Shown: positions 53,610 through 63,588 of the stretch, piece after piece
How positions within the stretch are numbered: position 1 is the stretch's first letter
Layout of the letters: the number at the start of each line of letters is the position of its first letter
NCBI GenBank assembly: GCA_017546785.1
Contig: JAFYRW010000042.1
Span: forward strand, 1 to 64,000
Reading direction: 5' to 3'
From: Bacteroidaceae bacterium
GTDB lineage: Bacteria > Bacteroidota > Bacteroidia > Bacteroidales > Bacteroidaceae
DNA length: 64,000 bases
The notes under the pieces: model-generated
Databases searched by the model: none
What the model was told of the DNA's origin: nothing
What the model saw: the letters and a program-made list of their open reading frames with translations, nothing else
Program-made: the position numbers and the translations under genes

Positions 53610-54515
53610 TTAGAACAATTTCTCGGGATATTCGCCTGCATCAACAAGAGCCTGAATCTTCTCGACAGTAGAGGGACGGTCGGCAGCGTATGTAACACCG
53701 AACCATTTTGCTGTAGTGTCAAGAACCTCGCAGCTTGCAGTACCTGTTGTTGTAAGGTTATTTACTACCAAAGGAATGAAATATTCAGCCTTAGGCTTGT
53801 CTACATTCTCCTTCAAGAAGTCAATGAACTGCTCCTCTGAGTAGTTGAAATAGTCGGGAGTGAATCCCCAGAAATTCATAGATACGGGAGTCTCCTCACC
53901 AACAGGCTGCCACTCGCCCTGCTCGTCTTTAAAGCAGATAGGACCGTCTACGCGCATAATCTCGGTGCGCTCAACAACGCCTGTGAGCATATTCTGGTCG
54001 TTTGTCTCGCAAACACCGCGTGCAACACTACCATTCTCGCTTAGAGTATTGCAGATGCGGAAACCAACCATACTGTATCGGCCATTGCTATCCTCGGGAA
54101 GCTCGCTCAACCATTTACCCATTACGGCAAATGCGTCGCGACCGTAAAAGTCGTCAGCGTTGATAACAGCAAAAGGCTCTTTAATAACGTCCTTACCCAT
54201 AAGAACAGCGTGGTTAGTACCCCAGGGCTTTGTGCGCTCAGCGGGAACCTCGAAACCTTCGGGGAGGTTGTCGATAGCTTGGAATACTAATTCTGTGGGT
54301 ATGTGACCCTCGTACTTACTCAATACCTTATCGCGGAAATCCTGCTCAAAGTCTTTACGGATAACAAATACCAATTTACCGAATCCGCCGCGGATAGCGT
54401 CAAAGATAGAGTAGTCCATAATTGTCTCGCCGTTGGGGCCTACGCCGTCCAACTGCTTCAAACCACCATAGCGACTGCCCATACCGGCTGCCAATACAAA
54501 AAGTGTAGGTTTCAT
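53610..54515 (-). CDS. Sugar-phosphate nucleotidyltransferase
   Basis: The 301-residue product has the nucleotidyltransferase Rossmann-like fold with the start LFVLAAGMGSRYGGLKQ (nucleotide-binding GxGxR type), KPWGTNHAVL and the metal-binding FAVINADDFYG. It resembles glucose-1-phosphate uridylyl/thymidylyltransferase-like proteins and probably activates a hexose-1-phosphate. The sugar and nucleotide cannot be assigned, and no kinase or epimerase gene lies beside it. There is no signal peptide. A -7 box lies at 54588-54595. Confidence 0.85.
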   Translation of the reverse strand: MKPTLFVLAAGMGSRYGGLKQLDGVGPNGETIMDYSIFDAIRGGFGKLVFVIRKDFEQDFRDKVLSKYEGHIPTELVFQAIDNLPEGFEVPAERTKPWGTNHAVLMGKDVIKEPFAVINADDFYGRDAFAVMGKWLSELPEDSNGRYSMVGFRICNTLSENGSVARGVCETNDQNMLTGVVERTEIMRVDGPICFKDEQGEWQPVGEETPVSMNFWGFTPDYFNYSEEQFIDFLKENVDKPKAEYFIPLVVNNLTTTGTASCEVLDTTAKWFGVTYAADRPSTVEKIQALVDAGEYPEKLF

Positions 54516-54587
54516 AAAATGTTTATATTTTAGTTGATTATAATTTTGTGTACATCTTTGTCGTATGCTTTATGCACACGATTTTGG

Positions 54588-54595
54588 CAAAGATA
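54588..54595 (-). promoter_or_regulatory. Promoter -7 box for the nucleotidyltransferase gene
   Basis: Minus-strand TATCTTTG, a full match to TAnnTTTG, 73 bases before the ATG. Confidence 0.5.
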
Positions 54596-54636
54596 AATAA
54601 TTTGTTTTTAAATAGGTAATTATTTCTTAACTTTTT

Positions 54637-56952
54637 TTAGAACGGGTAGCCTATGGCAAAATGCCACGCGAATCCTTTTCCGAAACTCGGGATGTTGTAA
54701 TATCCTTTTTTGCCCGTATCGTAGGGTGCGTGAATGGCTATTCCAAAATCGAGTCGCAGCACAAGAAATTCAAGGTCGTAACGAATTCCGGCTCCGGTGT
54801 TTAGTGCAATTTGTTTTGCGAAACTGTCGAAGCGGAATTCTCCTCCGGGGCGGCTATTGTCCTTTTCCAGCAGCCATACGTTGCCTGCATCAACAAAAAG
54901 TGCGCCGTAAATGTCGCCGAATAGCGGGAAGCGGTACTCAACGTTTGCTTCCATCTTAAATGTTCCTGTCTCGTCGAGATAGGAATATCGCGAATCTTCT
55001 TTAGGATGGTAGCTTCCCGGGCCTATTGAGCGCACTGTGAAGGCTCGCAGGCTGTTTGCTCCTCCAATGTAGAATTGCTCGCTATAGGGTGCTGTTGAGG
55101 AGTTTCCGTAGCTTTTTATTGCTCCAATGAAAAAGCGTGTGGCAATGTGGCTCTTTGTCGTCAGACGGTATAGTTGCCTTGTCTCTACTGTCAATTTTGC
55201 AAATTGTGCATAAGGATTATTGAATATTTCCTTGTTCTTTTTGTTCCAATCTTTTCCAAATGCCATAAAAAACAGAGAGGTTATATTACCCGAAGAGGTT
55301 GCCGATAGCTCCACCCAACTTTTGTGTCTGTGATGGCTTTTGGCGTTGTCATAGGTATATGTATATTGCATTGCCGGTATAAATTGGTTGCGGAAACTGT
55401 TGGCAATGGAGCGGTTGTTCGCTGCAATAGAGTCGAACTTTGTTGTTGTGCTCTGCAACATATCATAGGTCAGACGGAATGGTGTGACGCTGTGTGTGGT
55501 ATTGCGCTTCTCAAAAATCCTATACGATATTTCTCCTCCAAAATGCACCATTCTGAAAAATCCCGAGCGGTTCATCTGGTCGGCATAAAGCCTTATGAGT
55601 GTTGTTGCGGGGAAACGTAAATAACGTCTGTGTACAATAGGCAAAAATAGCCTGGGGAACGAGAGGCTTGCGTCTGCGCCTATTTCCCAAGAATTTATTA
55701 CCGACTGTTTGCCCTGCATACGCTTGTCTGTCTGCCACTCGTAGGAACCCTGCAACGACAGTTTGAATGTCTCTCCTCCGCGGAAGATATTATTGCGCGA
55801 GAGGCTTATTTTTGTTCCCGGACCAATTTGACTGTTACTCTTGGATGTTGCATTAAGTTCAAAGGTAAAATCGTATGGCTTGTCGAGCTGTGCTGTGATA
55901 CGCATATCAATTGTGTCGCTATCCTCGCGGGGAGTAAAAGCAAAATTCACGCTGTTGAAGATGTTCAGAAGTGTCAGACGCTGCAGTGACAGTTGCTGAC
56001 GCTCCTGTGAGTATAGCTGTCCTTTGCGCAGGAAGGTGTTGCTCAATATTGCGCCGGCCTTTACCGGTGGCTTGCTGCCGTTGTAGATATATGTGAGATT
56101 GCGTCGTCTGATAGTGTCGTTCTTTACTCTTCTTGCTCCGCCAGCCTGTCTGTTGCCTGTTATCTGCAGTGTGGTGTTTCCTATTTTCCACGGGCGCTCA
56201 ACCTTTGCGGTAAAGTCTTTGTTCGGCTCTATGCGTAGGCTTACTTTCCCGGGGCTGTTTATTGTGTCGGCAAGGAATTTTATATAATTGGTCTGACAGT
56301 AATAGTAGCCGTTGTTGCGTAGCATATTGTTAATGCGTTCGCGCTCCCCGTTAAGATTCATCACACTGAATTGTGCCCCTTTCTTTAGCAGGCTGCTTTC
56401 CTTTGTTGCAGTGAGCAGACTATCAATCCCTTTCGGGAAATTAAGATAGGCTATACTATCGTATCTGTATGGCTCGTTGAGGGTTATCTCGTATGCAACC
56501 GCCGCTTTTTTGCTGTTTCTCTTGTTTGTGATAATATTGGCCGATGCTCTGCCATTGAAATATCCATAGTAGCTTAGTACATTGGTTGCCACTCGTGCGC
56601 GTAGCTCGGGATTGACCTTTGATATTAGCACCGGAGACTGCGCAAAGGTGTTGAATATCCAATGTCCTATTTTGTTGTTGCTTTCGTATAGGTCGTTGTA
56701 GAGCCATAGTCCAATGGGTATTCCGCGCAGTGATGAACTGCCGGCAATCGAGGCGTTTGGCGGACAGGCGAGTGCTGCCTTTACCTCCTCGATGGCTGTA
56801 GCGCCCTCGGGGGTAGAGGCATACTCCTTCTTGCCCATAAATTCAATATGCTTTATTCCGGTGTATAGCTGTTCGTCTGCCGGAATGTGTCTTGTCATAG
56901 AGCAGGAGCATATTATAAGTAGCGTCAATATGTATGTGCCGACTCTTTTCAT
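54637..56952 (-). CDS. TamA-like BamA-superfamily outer-membrane lipoprotein
   Basis: The 771-residue product has lipobox ICSC (Cys17), POTRA-like repeats in the N-terminal 360 residues, and a C-terminal 16-strand barrel of the Omp85/BamA superfamily (bac_surface_Ag). Barrel marks are IGGANSLRAFTVRSIGPGSY (the VRGF-type loop), FGDIYGALFVDAGNVW and the last strand WHFAIGYPF. It would sit in the outer membrane and work with the TamB-like protein, whose stop overlaps its start by 4 bases. Lipidated TamA-like proteins are usual in Bacteroidota (sometimes called TamL). The function is probably in outer-membrane protein or lipid handling. Confidence 0.88.
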   Translation of the reverse strand: MKRVGTYILTLLIICSCSMTRHIPADEQLYTGIKHIEFMGKKEYASTPEGATAIEEVKAALACPPNASIAGSSSLRGIPIGLWLYNDLYESNNKIGHWIFNTFAQSPVLISKVNPELRARVATNVLSYYGYFNGRASANIITNKRNSKKAAVAYEITLNEPYRYDSIAYLNFPKGIDSLLTATKESSLLKKGAQFSVMNLNGERERINNMLRNNGYYYCQTNYIKFLADTINSPGKVSLRIEPNKDFTAKVERPWKIGNTTLQITGNRQAGGARRVKNDTIRRRNLTYIYNGSKPPVKAGAILSNTFLRKGQLYSQERQQLSLQRLTLLNIFNSVNFAFTPREDSDTIDMRITAQLDKPYDFTFELNATSKSNSQIGPGTKISLSRNNIFRGGETFKLSLQGSYEWQTDKRMQGKQSVINSWEIGADASLSFPRLFLPIVHRRYLRFPATTLIRLYADQMNRSGFFRMVHFGGEISYRIFEKRNTTHSVTPFRLTYDMLQSTTTKFDSIAANNRSIANSFRNQFIPAMQYTYTYDNAKSHHRHKSWVELSATSSGNITSLFFMAFGKDWNKKNKEIFNNPYAQFAKLTVETRQLYRLTTKSHIATRFFIGAIKSYGNSSTAPYSEQFYIGGANSLRAFTVRSIGPGSYHPKEDSRYSYLDETGTFKMEANVEYRFPLFGDIYGALFVDAGNVWLLEKDNSRPGGEFRFDSFAKQIALNTGAGIRYDLEFLVLRLDFGIAIHAPYDTGKKGYYNIPSFGKGFAWHFAIGYPF

Positions 56953-59900
56953 TTGCTGTTTCTGTTTCTTGCTTTCTTGAGCTTAAAGGTGAAAAGCTCC
57001 TTTAGATTCTCCATCTTGCGTTTATAAATGTATCCTACGCCAGCCTCGGTTATCTCTCCCTCTAATATCGACTCGTAGTTCTTGTCGTAGAAGAGCCTTA
57101 AATATCTATTGCCCGATTCACTTATCTTCCATTCGAGGGATACATTGTTTATAAAGCTGTTGTTGTCGGCATTTGCCGGAGTATCACCGCTGTTTACCTC
57201 CCCACCGATGACAACCGTCAACCTGTCGTTCCAGAATCGTTTGCTGAAGCTGAAAGAGTAGTTCTTGTATGTACCGCCACTCTCGGAATTCTCGACGTCG
57301 GTAATGCCTACATTTATATTTACACTCTTTATGGCGCTTCCTGCAAGGTCGTTTATCTTTGCGTCGATGAACGAACTTAGCGCGCTTGATACTGACACTC
57401 CTCCGTTGTTGCCTATATATGTGCCTGTGATTAGCATTGCTGCCGCATATTTGTTAAGCGTCTCTTTGTCTATGCTGTTCAGCTCATTCTGCACTGCGGC
57501 ATTCTCAGGGGCCGATAGGGTAAAATTAAGTCCCATATTGTCGAGGGTGTTTGTTAGTACCACTCCAACGTCGAACGCAACAGCCTGCGTGTGACCCTCC
57601 TCTAATGTTACCGGTGCCGTTACGCGCTCTAAAGCAGTGATGTTCAGCGTAGGATTGGTAATGTCTCCCGTCCAGTAAATATAACTGCCATTGTTTATGC
57701 TGAATGTCTTGAGCGGTATAATGGGCAGGCTGTATTTCATCTGTCCGTTGCTAAGCGTGTAGCGTCCGGTGAGGCTCATTCCCGCCTCGCTCGTGTATGT
57801 GAGATTGAGATTGCCTCCTCCTTGCAGTTCAATATAGCTGTTGCGTCCCTCGTCAAAATCGGCATTTATTCTTGCTCCATCTTCTATGGTAAGATTAAGG
57901 TTCATCGTTGAATTGCCAAGATTAAAGTTCTCCTGCTCCTGCACAATCTTTGTCGTATCCGAGAAATTGACAAATTCCACAAGGCCGTCGAGCTCGTTTG
58001 TTGCCGACAGAGGGGTGTCGTACATCACATACGTTATATTGCTTTTGCCCAGCAATGTCGTATTTCCGTTTATGCTCATTGCGTCGAGAGTGCCTCTTAT
58101 GAATGCGTTAATATCGATAAATAGACGGCCGTAAAGCATTGCTCCTTTTTTGCGTGCGGCATTTACAAGCTCGTAATTGTCGGCTCTCATACGTAAATCA
58201 AATTCAGGGTTGGTGAGTCTTGTAAAATTGACATTGCCATTTATCTTGAAAGGGGTTGTTCCTTTTGCGTAAATATTGAAATTGTTGAAATTCAGCCGGT
58301 TGTCCTTAATATCTACTTTGTCGTTCACAAGATGAAGCCTTGTGCCGAGAGCCGGAATATCGGTCGATACAGAGTCGAAGCGAATATATCCGTTGCTGTT
58401 TAATTGCTTTGTCGAACCATTCAGCGACAGCTCTCCATCGATATATCCATCGACGGTTGCTCCCGAGGCGCTGAGGAATGCGTTGCTTATCTTCAGCGGG
58501 AAATGGGCGAGTGTGATGTTACCGTCAATGTGGGGTAGGGTGCCGTCGCGGTACTCTCCATAGAGCGAGAGTATTTTGCAGCCGTAGTGTCTCATAGACA
58601 ACACTATGCTGTGTCTTTTCGCTTCTATCGGGCGATAGGCAAATGAGATATTCTCGTCGCCTATTGTCGTATTCTCGTAGCTTATCCCTGTGCCGTTGAT
58701 GGCTCCGTATAGCAGTTCCTCTTTCTTGCTTTTGCTATAGTGGATGTTGCCATTCAGCGTGCCGCCTATGCTCGGAGCAAAGGGTACGGTGCCTGTTACA
58801 GCCTGTAAATTTATATTGAGCAGCTCCAGACTAATCTGTTGCATCTGTATAGAGTCGTGAGAGGCGTAGAGCCGTAATCCTCTATTCTCGGAGTCGGTAA
58901 ATTCAATGTCTCCGTTTATAATTGCATCCTTTTCTACTGTGAGGTAATTGTTGCGGTTGAATGAGAACGGGTGGTCGAGTAGAATTGCCTCGCTGTCGAA
59001 GCTGAATTGCAATTTATCGGGCATAAAGAGTGTGGTAAGTCCTATTTTCGCTCCTGTGTGATCCTGATTGTCGCGGAAGAGAAAATTGCTCTTAAGTTTG
59101 TTGTCGTTCAGCGTGCCGAAGAGCGCAGCGTAGAATTTGAGCTTTTCTCTCTCGGGGTTTATTGCCGATGAGCGTACCCCCGCAAAATAGTTTATTGCGT
59201 TGCCGCTTTGTCGTGTCGATACTCTGATGGTATCGAGAATAAAATCCTCCTTCTGCAAGGCATATAGCCCAGCGGTGGCATTTATTCCTCGGGTACTGTC
59301 CATTTTACAGCTTAAAGAAAAATTGTTGAACTTTATGCCGTTGAATAGCAGATAGTTGGCTATTATATTCTTTTGTCCGCACTCTATTTCTATGGCGCTG
59401 CCAGGCAATAGCTTCTTGTACTCCTGAACATTGAATATCCTCTCTTGCGGGTTGTGCGCGCCATCGTACATTGCAGCTATAGTGTCGAGTGCGCTTATCA
59501 GCCTCTTGTATCCACCGGCTAAAGAGGCGTCAATCTTAAGGTCGCCGGTCGATATATTTATATACGAGGTGTCGGGCTGTGTCTCTGCGATAAGATTCAG
59601 CGCGGCAGGGGTGAATGTCCTGTCGGTAGTCTTTAGCTTGAACAGCTCTCCTTGCAGTCTCAGGCTGTGCCTCTCCTGCATATTGCTTTTGCCTTGTATG
59701 TTCAATGTAAAGGATGCGTCGAGCGGAGCATCTACTACTCCCAAGCTCTTAAGGTCGGCCTTTGCAAGCTCTATTTTGGCGCTGCTTTTTATGTTTGTGC
59801 TGTCAATATGCGTGTCGGCGTCGATATTAAGCAAAAGATTGGGACTTACTGACTTTAATGCAATGTGGGACAATGCGTTGCTCTGCTTGGCGTTAAGTTC

Positions 59901-61523
59901 CACTGCGCTTAACTGAATTTTATCGTAGTGTATGGTGTCTATCGTTATATTGCAGTTGTAGCGTGTCGAAGGGTCGAGAATGTCTGTTCCTTTACCCTCG
60001 GCATCTATTTTTAATGTTGCTGTATAGAGCGGTACGCCGGGCAGTGTTCTGTCAAGATGCAGATTTTCGATTGTGGCCTTTGCCGAAAATTCCTGCTCCT
60101 TTGTGTCGTATGCTGCAACAGCGTGCATATTGCTGCTGTCCGACTCAATAGTAATGTCGGCATTCAATGCTGTACCTTGAATATCTATTGCTCCGCAGAC
60201 GATGGCTCTACGCGGAGCAATGCTGTCGCTCTGCGCATTGATTATAGGAGAAATATTCTCTATTGCTCCTTTTATATAAATATTGGCAGCAATATCCTGC
60301 GGCTGCAGAATATTCTCTATTTTACCGCCGGCACATAGTCGGGCAACAGAGGGAATCTCGGCCTTGATGGAGTCGATGCAGAGCATTTGCGGGTTGCCTC
60401 CTATGATGGCTGCTGCAGTGAGCATTGAGTCGGGCAACTGCTGTAGCTTGGAATAATCGTTGCTGCAGAGGAATCCGCGTAGGTCGCGTTTGTCAATATG
60501 TAGCTGAATGTTGCTGTTTACTGTTTCTGTGCTATCCTCTATTGTCAGCGGGAAAAAGGCACTCATTTGTGCGTAGCTGCCATTGGCTGTCTGCAGGCTG
60601 AATTTCTGAATATTGACAGACTCTTGCTCTATAGTTGCAATAATAGCGCTATTTGTAATACTCATATACTCTTCTTGCTGTAGAGACATATTTGTTATCT
60701 CTACTTTTGTCAAAGGTTCGGAGTATAGCAATAATCCTGTACCTATATTTATATTTTCGAGGCGAATATGGTCGATAGGGCTCTCTGTTGTCTCTTTTCC
60801 TTTGTTGTAGGCTATATTGCTGTTCATCAGAGTAGCCTTTTGCAGGCTGTAGCGTGGTGAGCTAATATCTATTGCTACGTCGTACACTGCAAGCTTGCCG
60901 ATATTGCCGGCAAGAGAGATTGTGTCGTCGGGCATATTCAGCGTGACGGCAAGATTCTCTATAGTGCCACGTCTGAGGTTAAGAATCCAATCGGTGCTAT
61001 TCTCAGTGGAATCTTCCTCCAGCTTTGTGGCAATTGTAATATCTGCTCTCGAGTCGCTTAGGTGTAGCATACGAATATCGGCCTTCTCCTTTGCAATGGC
61101 AATGTTGCGTGCCGTTGCTCTGAAATTTCCAATGTATGCGCTGAGGTTAATGTCGTCGATGAGGCTGTTGCTCTCTACGCTTGTGTTCTCTACCGAAAGA
61201 TAATTAAGCTCAATCTCTCCCTTTAGTAGTGCCAAAGGGCTTATGCTTATCTCTATTTTTTCTCCATCGACAATCTTGCTCTCCTTGTGCGACAGTTCAA
61301 TGTTCCTTACTCTTATCTTTATGGGGAAATTAAGGCTGAATCTCTCTATGCTCATTGTAAAATCGCTGTTGCAGCTTACAATGTCGCACACCTTTCCTGT
61401 GGCATATTCTTGTATAGGAGGAATATAAAGCAAGATTATGGCCGTTCCAATTAGCAGGAACGGTGCCAACAGAAGTGCGACAATCGCCTTTGTCAGAATC
61501 CCTCTCTTTCTACTCTTGCTCAT
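56949..61523 (-). CDS. tamB: TamB-like translocation/assembly protein
   Basis: The start is set at the ATG at 61523 (MSKSRKRGILTKAIVALLLAPFLLIGTAIILLYIPP), 6 codons inside the longest frame. The product is about 1524 residues. One N-terminal membrane anchor is followed by a very long beta-rich region of AsmA/TamB type. The C-terminal DUF490 domain (about 1080-1500) has SLTGRYTLSNGQMKYSLPIIPLKTFSINNGSYIYWTGD and the late FSFSKRFWNDRLTVVIGGEV. It should span the periplasm as a lipid-conducting groove or assembly factor and pair with the TamA-like barrel (4-base overlap). The two genes form one transcription unit. Confidence 0.9.
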   Translation of the reverse strand: MSKSRKRGILTKAIVALLLAPFLLIGTAIILLYIPPIQEYATGKVCDIVSCNSDFTMSIERFSLNFPIKIRVRNIELSHKESKIVDGEKIEISISPLALLKGEIELNYLSVENTSVESNSLIDDINLSAYIGNFRATARNIAIAKEKADIRMLHLSDSRADITIATKLEEDSTENSTDWILNLRRGTIENLAVTLNMPDDTISLAGNIGKLAVYDVAIDISSPRYSLQKATLMNSNIAYNKGKETTESPIDHIRLENINIGTGLLLYSEPLTKVEITNMSLQQEEYMSITNSAIIATIEQESVNIQKFSLQTANGSYAQMSAFFPLTIEDSTETVNSNIQLHIDKRDLRGFLCSNDYSKLQQLPDSMLTAAAIIGGNPQMLCIDSIKAEIPSVARLCAGGKIENILQPQDIAANIYIKGAIENISPIINAQSDSIAPRRAIVCGAIDIQGTALNADITIESDSSNMHAVAAYDTKEQEFSAKATIENLHLDRTLPGVPLYTATLKIDAEGKGTDILDPSTRYNCNITIDTIHYDKIQLSAVELNAKQSNALSHIALKSVSPNLLLNIDADTHIDSTNIKSSAKIELAKADLKSLGVVDAPLDASFTLNIQGKSNMQERHSLRLQGELFKLKTTDRTFTPAALNLIAETQPDTSYINISTGDLKIDASLAGGYKRLISALDTIAAMYDGAHNPQERIFNVQEYKKLLPGSAIEIECGQKNIIANYLLFNGIKFNNFSLSCKMDSTRGINATAGLYALQKEDFILDTIRVSTRQSGNAINYFAGVRSSAINPEREKLKFYAALFGTLNDNKLKSNFLFRDNQDHTGAKIGLTTLFMPDKLQFSFDSEAILLDHPFSFNRNNYLTVEKDAIINGDIEFTDSENRGLRLYASHDSIQMQQISLELLNINLQAVTGTVPFAPSIGGTLNGNIHYSKSKKEELLYGAINGTGISYENTTIGDENISFAYRPIEAKRHSIVLSMRHYGCKILSLYGEYRDGTLPHIDGNITLAHFPLKISNAFLSASGATVDGYIDGELSLNGSTKQLNSNGYIRFDSVSTDIPALGTRLHLVNDKVDIKDNRLNFNNFNIYAKGTTPFKINGNVNFTRLTNPEFDLRMRADNYELVNAARKKGAMLYGRLFIDINAFIRGTLDAMSINGNTTLLGKSNITYVMYDTPLSATNELDGLVEFVNFSDTTKIVQEQENFNLGNSTMNLNLTIEDGARINADFDEGRNSYIELQGGGNLNLTYTSEAGMSLTGRYTLSNGQMKYSLPIIPLKTFSINNGSYIYWTGDITNPTLNITALERVTAPVTLEEGHTQAVAFDVGVVLTNTLDNMGLNFTLSAPENAAVQNELNSIDKETLNKYAAAMLITGTYIGNNGGVSVSSALSSFIDAKINDLAGSAIKSVNINVGITDVENSESGGTYKNYSFSFSKRFWNDRLTVVIGGEVNSGDTPANADNNSFINNVSLEWKISESGNRYLRLFYDKNYESILEGEITEAGVGYIYKRKMENLKELFTFKLKKARNRNSK

Positions 61524-61619
61524 ATATTGCAAAGTAACCAAAAAAACTCTATAAAGTATCTTTACGCCTGTTTTTTTATTTATGTTTTATCTAAATTTTA
61601 AAATTCATTCAGAAAATGA

Positions 61620-61627
61620 TACTTTTG
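61620..61627 (+). promoter_or_regulatory. Promoter -7 box for prmA
   Basis: TACTTTTG matches TAnnTTTG, 39 bases before the ATG at 61666. Confidence 0.45.
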
Positions 61628-61665
61628 TCGCAAAATTATTAACCGGTAGATAAAATAACGATTAT

Positions 61666-62514
61666 ATGAACGATTTTGTAAAGGTATCATTTACGGTTAC
61701 TCCCAACAGCGAGGTTGCAACCGATGTATTGGCAGCTCTTCTTGCCGAGGAGGGCTATGAGAGTTTCGTTCCCGAGGAGTGGGGAATGTCGGCCTATGTG
61801 CAAAGGAAATTGTACGATGAATCGGCGCTCCCGCGTGTCATCAGGGAGTTCCCTATAGAGGGCTTCTCGTTCGATTATAAGAGCGAGGAGATTGAGGGTG
61901 AAGATTGGAATTCCGAGTGGGAGAAGAACTATTTTCAGCCTATAGTCGTTGATGACCGCTGTGTTATCCACAGTACTTTCCACAAGGACCTTCCGCAATT
62001 GGAGTATGATATTCTTATCGACCCCAAAATGGCCTTCGGTACAGGACACCATCAGACTACCTGTCATATGGTACGCTCGATATTGGCCTCTGATATGCAG
62101 GGCAAGAGTGTGCTTGATATGGGATGCGGTACGGCGCTGTTGGCTATTCTTGCCTGCAAATGTGGTGCCTCGAGTGCCGTTGCCATCGATATTGACGAGT
62201 TTGCCTATGATAATGCTATCGAGAATATCAGTCTGAATGATACAGAGGCTATAGATGTTCGTTTGGGTGGAGTGGAGACTCTGCGCGATGGAGAGTTCTT
62301 TGACTTTGTTATTGCAAATATCAACCGCAATATCCTGTTGGCTGATATTAAGCATTATGTGCAGTGTATGCACAAGGGCTCGAAACTCTTTATAAGCGGC
62401 TTTTATGTAGAGGATATTCCTCTGTTGCAGGAGGAGGGCGAGACGCAGGGGCTTAAATTCATTGCCTCGGCCGAGGATAACCGTTGGGCAATGATGCAGT
62501 TTGTCAAGGAATAA
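61666..62514 (+). CDS. prmA: Ribosomal protein L11 methyltransferase
   Basis: The 282-residue product is PrmA, which trimethylates ribosomal protein L11. An N-terminal alpha/beta domain (about 1-110) recognises L11. The SAM domain has PKMAFGTGHHQTT, VLDMGCGTALLAI, and VANINRNIL in place of the NPxY-type motif, which is usual for PrmA. Length is normal (280-290). It is monocistronic, between its own -7 box and a long palindromic terminator. Confidence 0.95.
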   Translation: MNDFVKVSFTVTPNSEVATDVLAALLAEEGYESFVPEEWGMSAYVQRKLYDESALPRVIREFPIEGFSFDYKSEEIEGEDWNSEWEKNYFQPIVVDDRCVIHSTFHKDLPQLEYDILIDPKMAFGTGHHQTTCHMVRSILASDMQGKSVLDMGCGTALLAILACKCGASSAVAIDIDEFAYDNAIENISLNDTEAIDVRLGGVETLRDGEFFDFVIANINRNILLADIKHYVQCMHKGSKLFISGFYVEDIPLLQEEGETQGLKFIASAEDNRWAMMQFVKE

Positions 62515-62535
62515 GCATACTTTTTGCTATAGACA

Positions 62536-62579
62536 ACAATAAAAACAGGGAGAGCAATTGCTCTCCCTGTTTTTATTGT
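62536..62579. terminator. Bidirectional terminator, 44-base perfect palindrome
   Basis: The 44 bases are a perfect inverted repeat with centre AATT; the GC core GGGAGAGC/GCTCTCCC is flanked by A- and T-tracts. It lies between convergent stops at 62514 (+) and 62591 (-). Confidence 0.85.
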
Positions 62580-62590
62580 GTGTGAATGTG

Positions 62591-63547
62591 TTACTGTTTC
62601 TTCAACCACTCGATAATCTCGCTTATCTTACCGAATGCCAAGCAAACGTGTGTATCGGCAGCACCGTAGTATACGGTAACCTTGTCGCCCTCACGCAATG
62701 CAGCACAGGGGAATACTACGTCGGGTACATCGCCAACCAATTCATAGGGAGCGGCAGGAGCCAACAGATACTCCATACTGCGGTAAAGAACCTTTGTGGG
62801 GTCCTCTTTGTCTAACAATACAGCGCCCATAGAGTAGCGGAAACCGTTACAGGTAGTGATTACTCCGTGGTAGAACATCAACCAACCCTCGTCGGTAAGA
62901 ATGGGCACACTGCCGGCTCCAATCTTAGTGCACTGCCAAGCACTATCCTCGAAGGGAGTAACTTTCATAACGCAACGATGCTCACCCCAATATTTCATAT
63001 CAGGGCTGAAGCTGAGGTAGATATCACCAAAAGGAGTGTGTCCGTTGTCGCTGGGACGTGAAAGCATAGCATACTTGCCGTTAATCTTCTCGGGGAACAA
63101 TACGCCGTTACGGTTGAAGGGCAAGAATGCATTCTCGCACTGGAAGAATTCTTTAAAGTCGAATGTGTATCCAATGCCGATGGTGGGTCCGTGGTAACCG
63201 TTGCACCAAGTAATCCAATAGCGGTCCTCAATCCAAGTAACGCGAGGGTCGTATTTGTAATCACTCTCAATCATTTCGGTATTTCCGGCCTTGAATACAA
63301 TAGGCTCGTGGTTAATCTCCCAATTGATACCATCTTTTGAGAAACCGGCGAAGATATTCATCTGAACGCGTTTGTTGTCGCAACGGAATACTCCTGCGAA
63401 TCCATCCTCAAAGGGAACAACAGCGCTGTTGAAAATACTATTTGACGAAGGAATGCTGTAGCGGTCAATTACAGGATTCTCGCTGTAGCGCCACATAACG
63501 TCATTGCAACCTTCGGGACGCTCTTGCCAAGGAATGTTTTTTGCCAT
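62591..63547 (-). CDS. GH130-family beta-mannoside phosphorylase or mannosidase
   Basis: The 318-residue product has the five-bladed propeller pattern of GH130 with [41 protein letters not shown] (the catalytic Asp lies in the DPR stretch), [42 protein letters not shown] and [10 protein letters not shown]130 members either phosphorolyse beta-mannosides to mannose-1-phosphate or hydrolyse beta-1,2-mannosides; the phosphate-binding residues cannot be judged safely by eye. It has no signal peptide, so it is cytoplasmic. It lies after a sugar permease gene (41-base gap), so imported disaccharides are the probable substrate. Confidence 0.88.
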   Translation of the reverse strand: MAKNIPWQERPEGCNDVMWRYSENPVIDRYSIPSSNSIFNSAVVPFEDGFAGVFRCDNKRVQMNIFAGFSKDGINWEINHEPIVFKAGNTEMIESDYKYDPRVTWIEDRYWITWCNGYHGPTIGIGYTFDFKEFFQCENAFLPFNRNGVLFPEKINGKYAMLSRPSDNGHTPFGDIYLSFSPDMKYWGEHRCVMKVTPFEDSAWQCTKIGAGSVPILTDEGWLMFYHGVITTCNGFRYSMGAVLLDKEDPTKVLYRSMEYLLAPAAPYELVGDVPDVVFPCAALREGDKVTVYYGAADTHVCLAFGKISEIIEWLKKQ

Positions 63548-63588
63548 AATCTTCAGTTTTTATAAATTGTTTCTAATTCTTATATTAT

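Noticed and set aside
61687-62373. 228-codon minus-strand frame inside prmA
   Set aside because: PrmA on the plus strand has all family motifs; the antisense frame has none.
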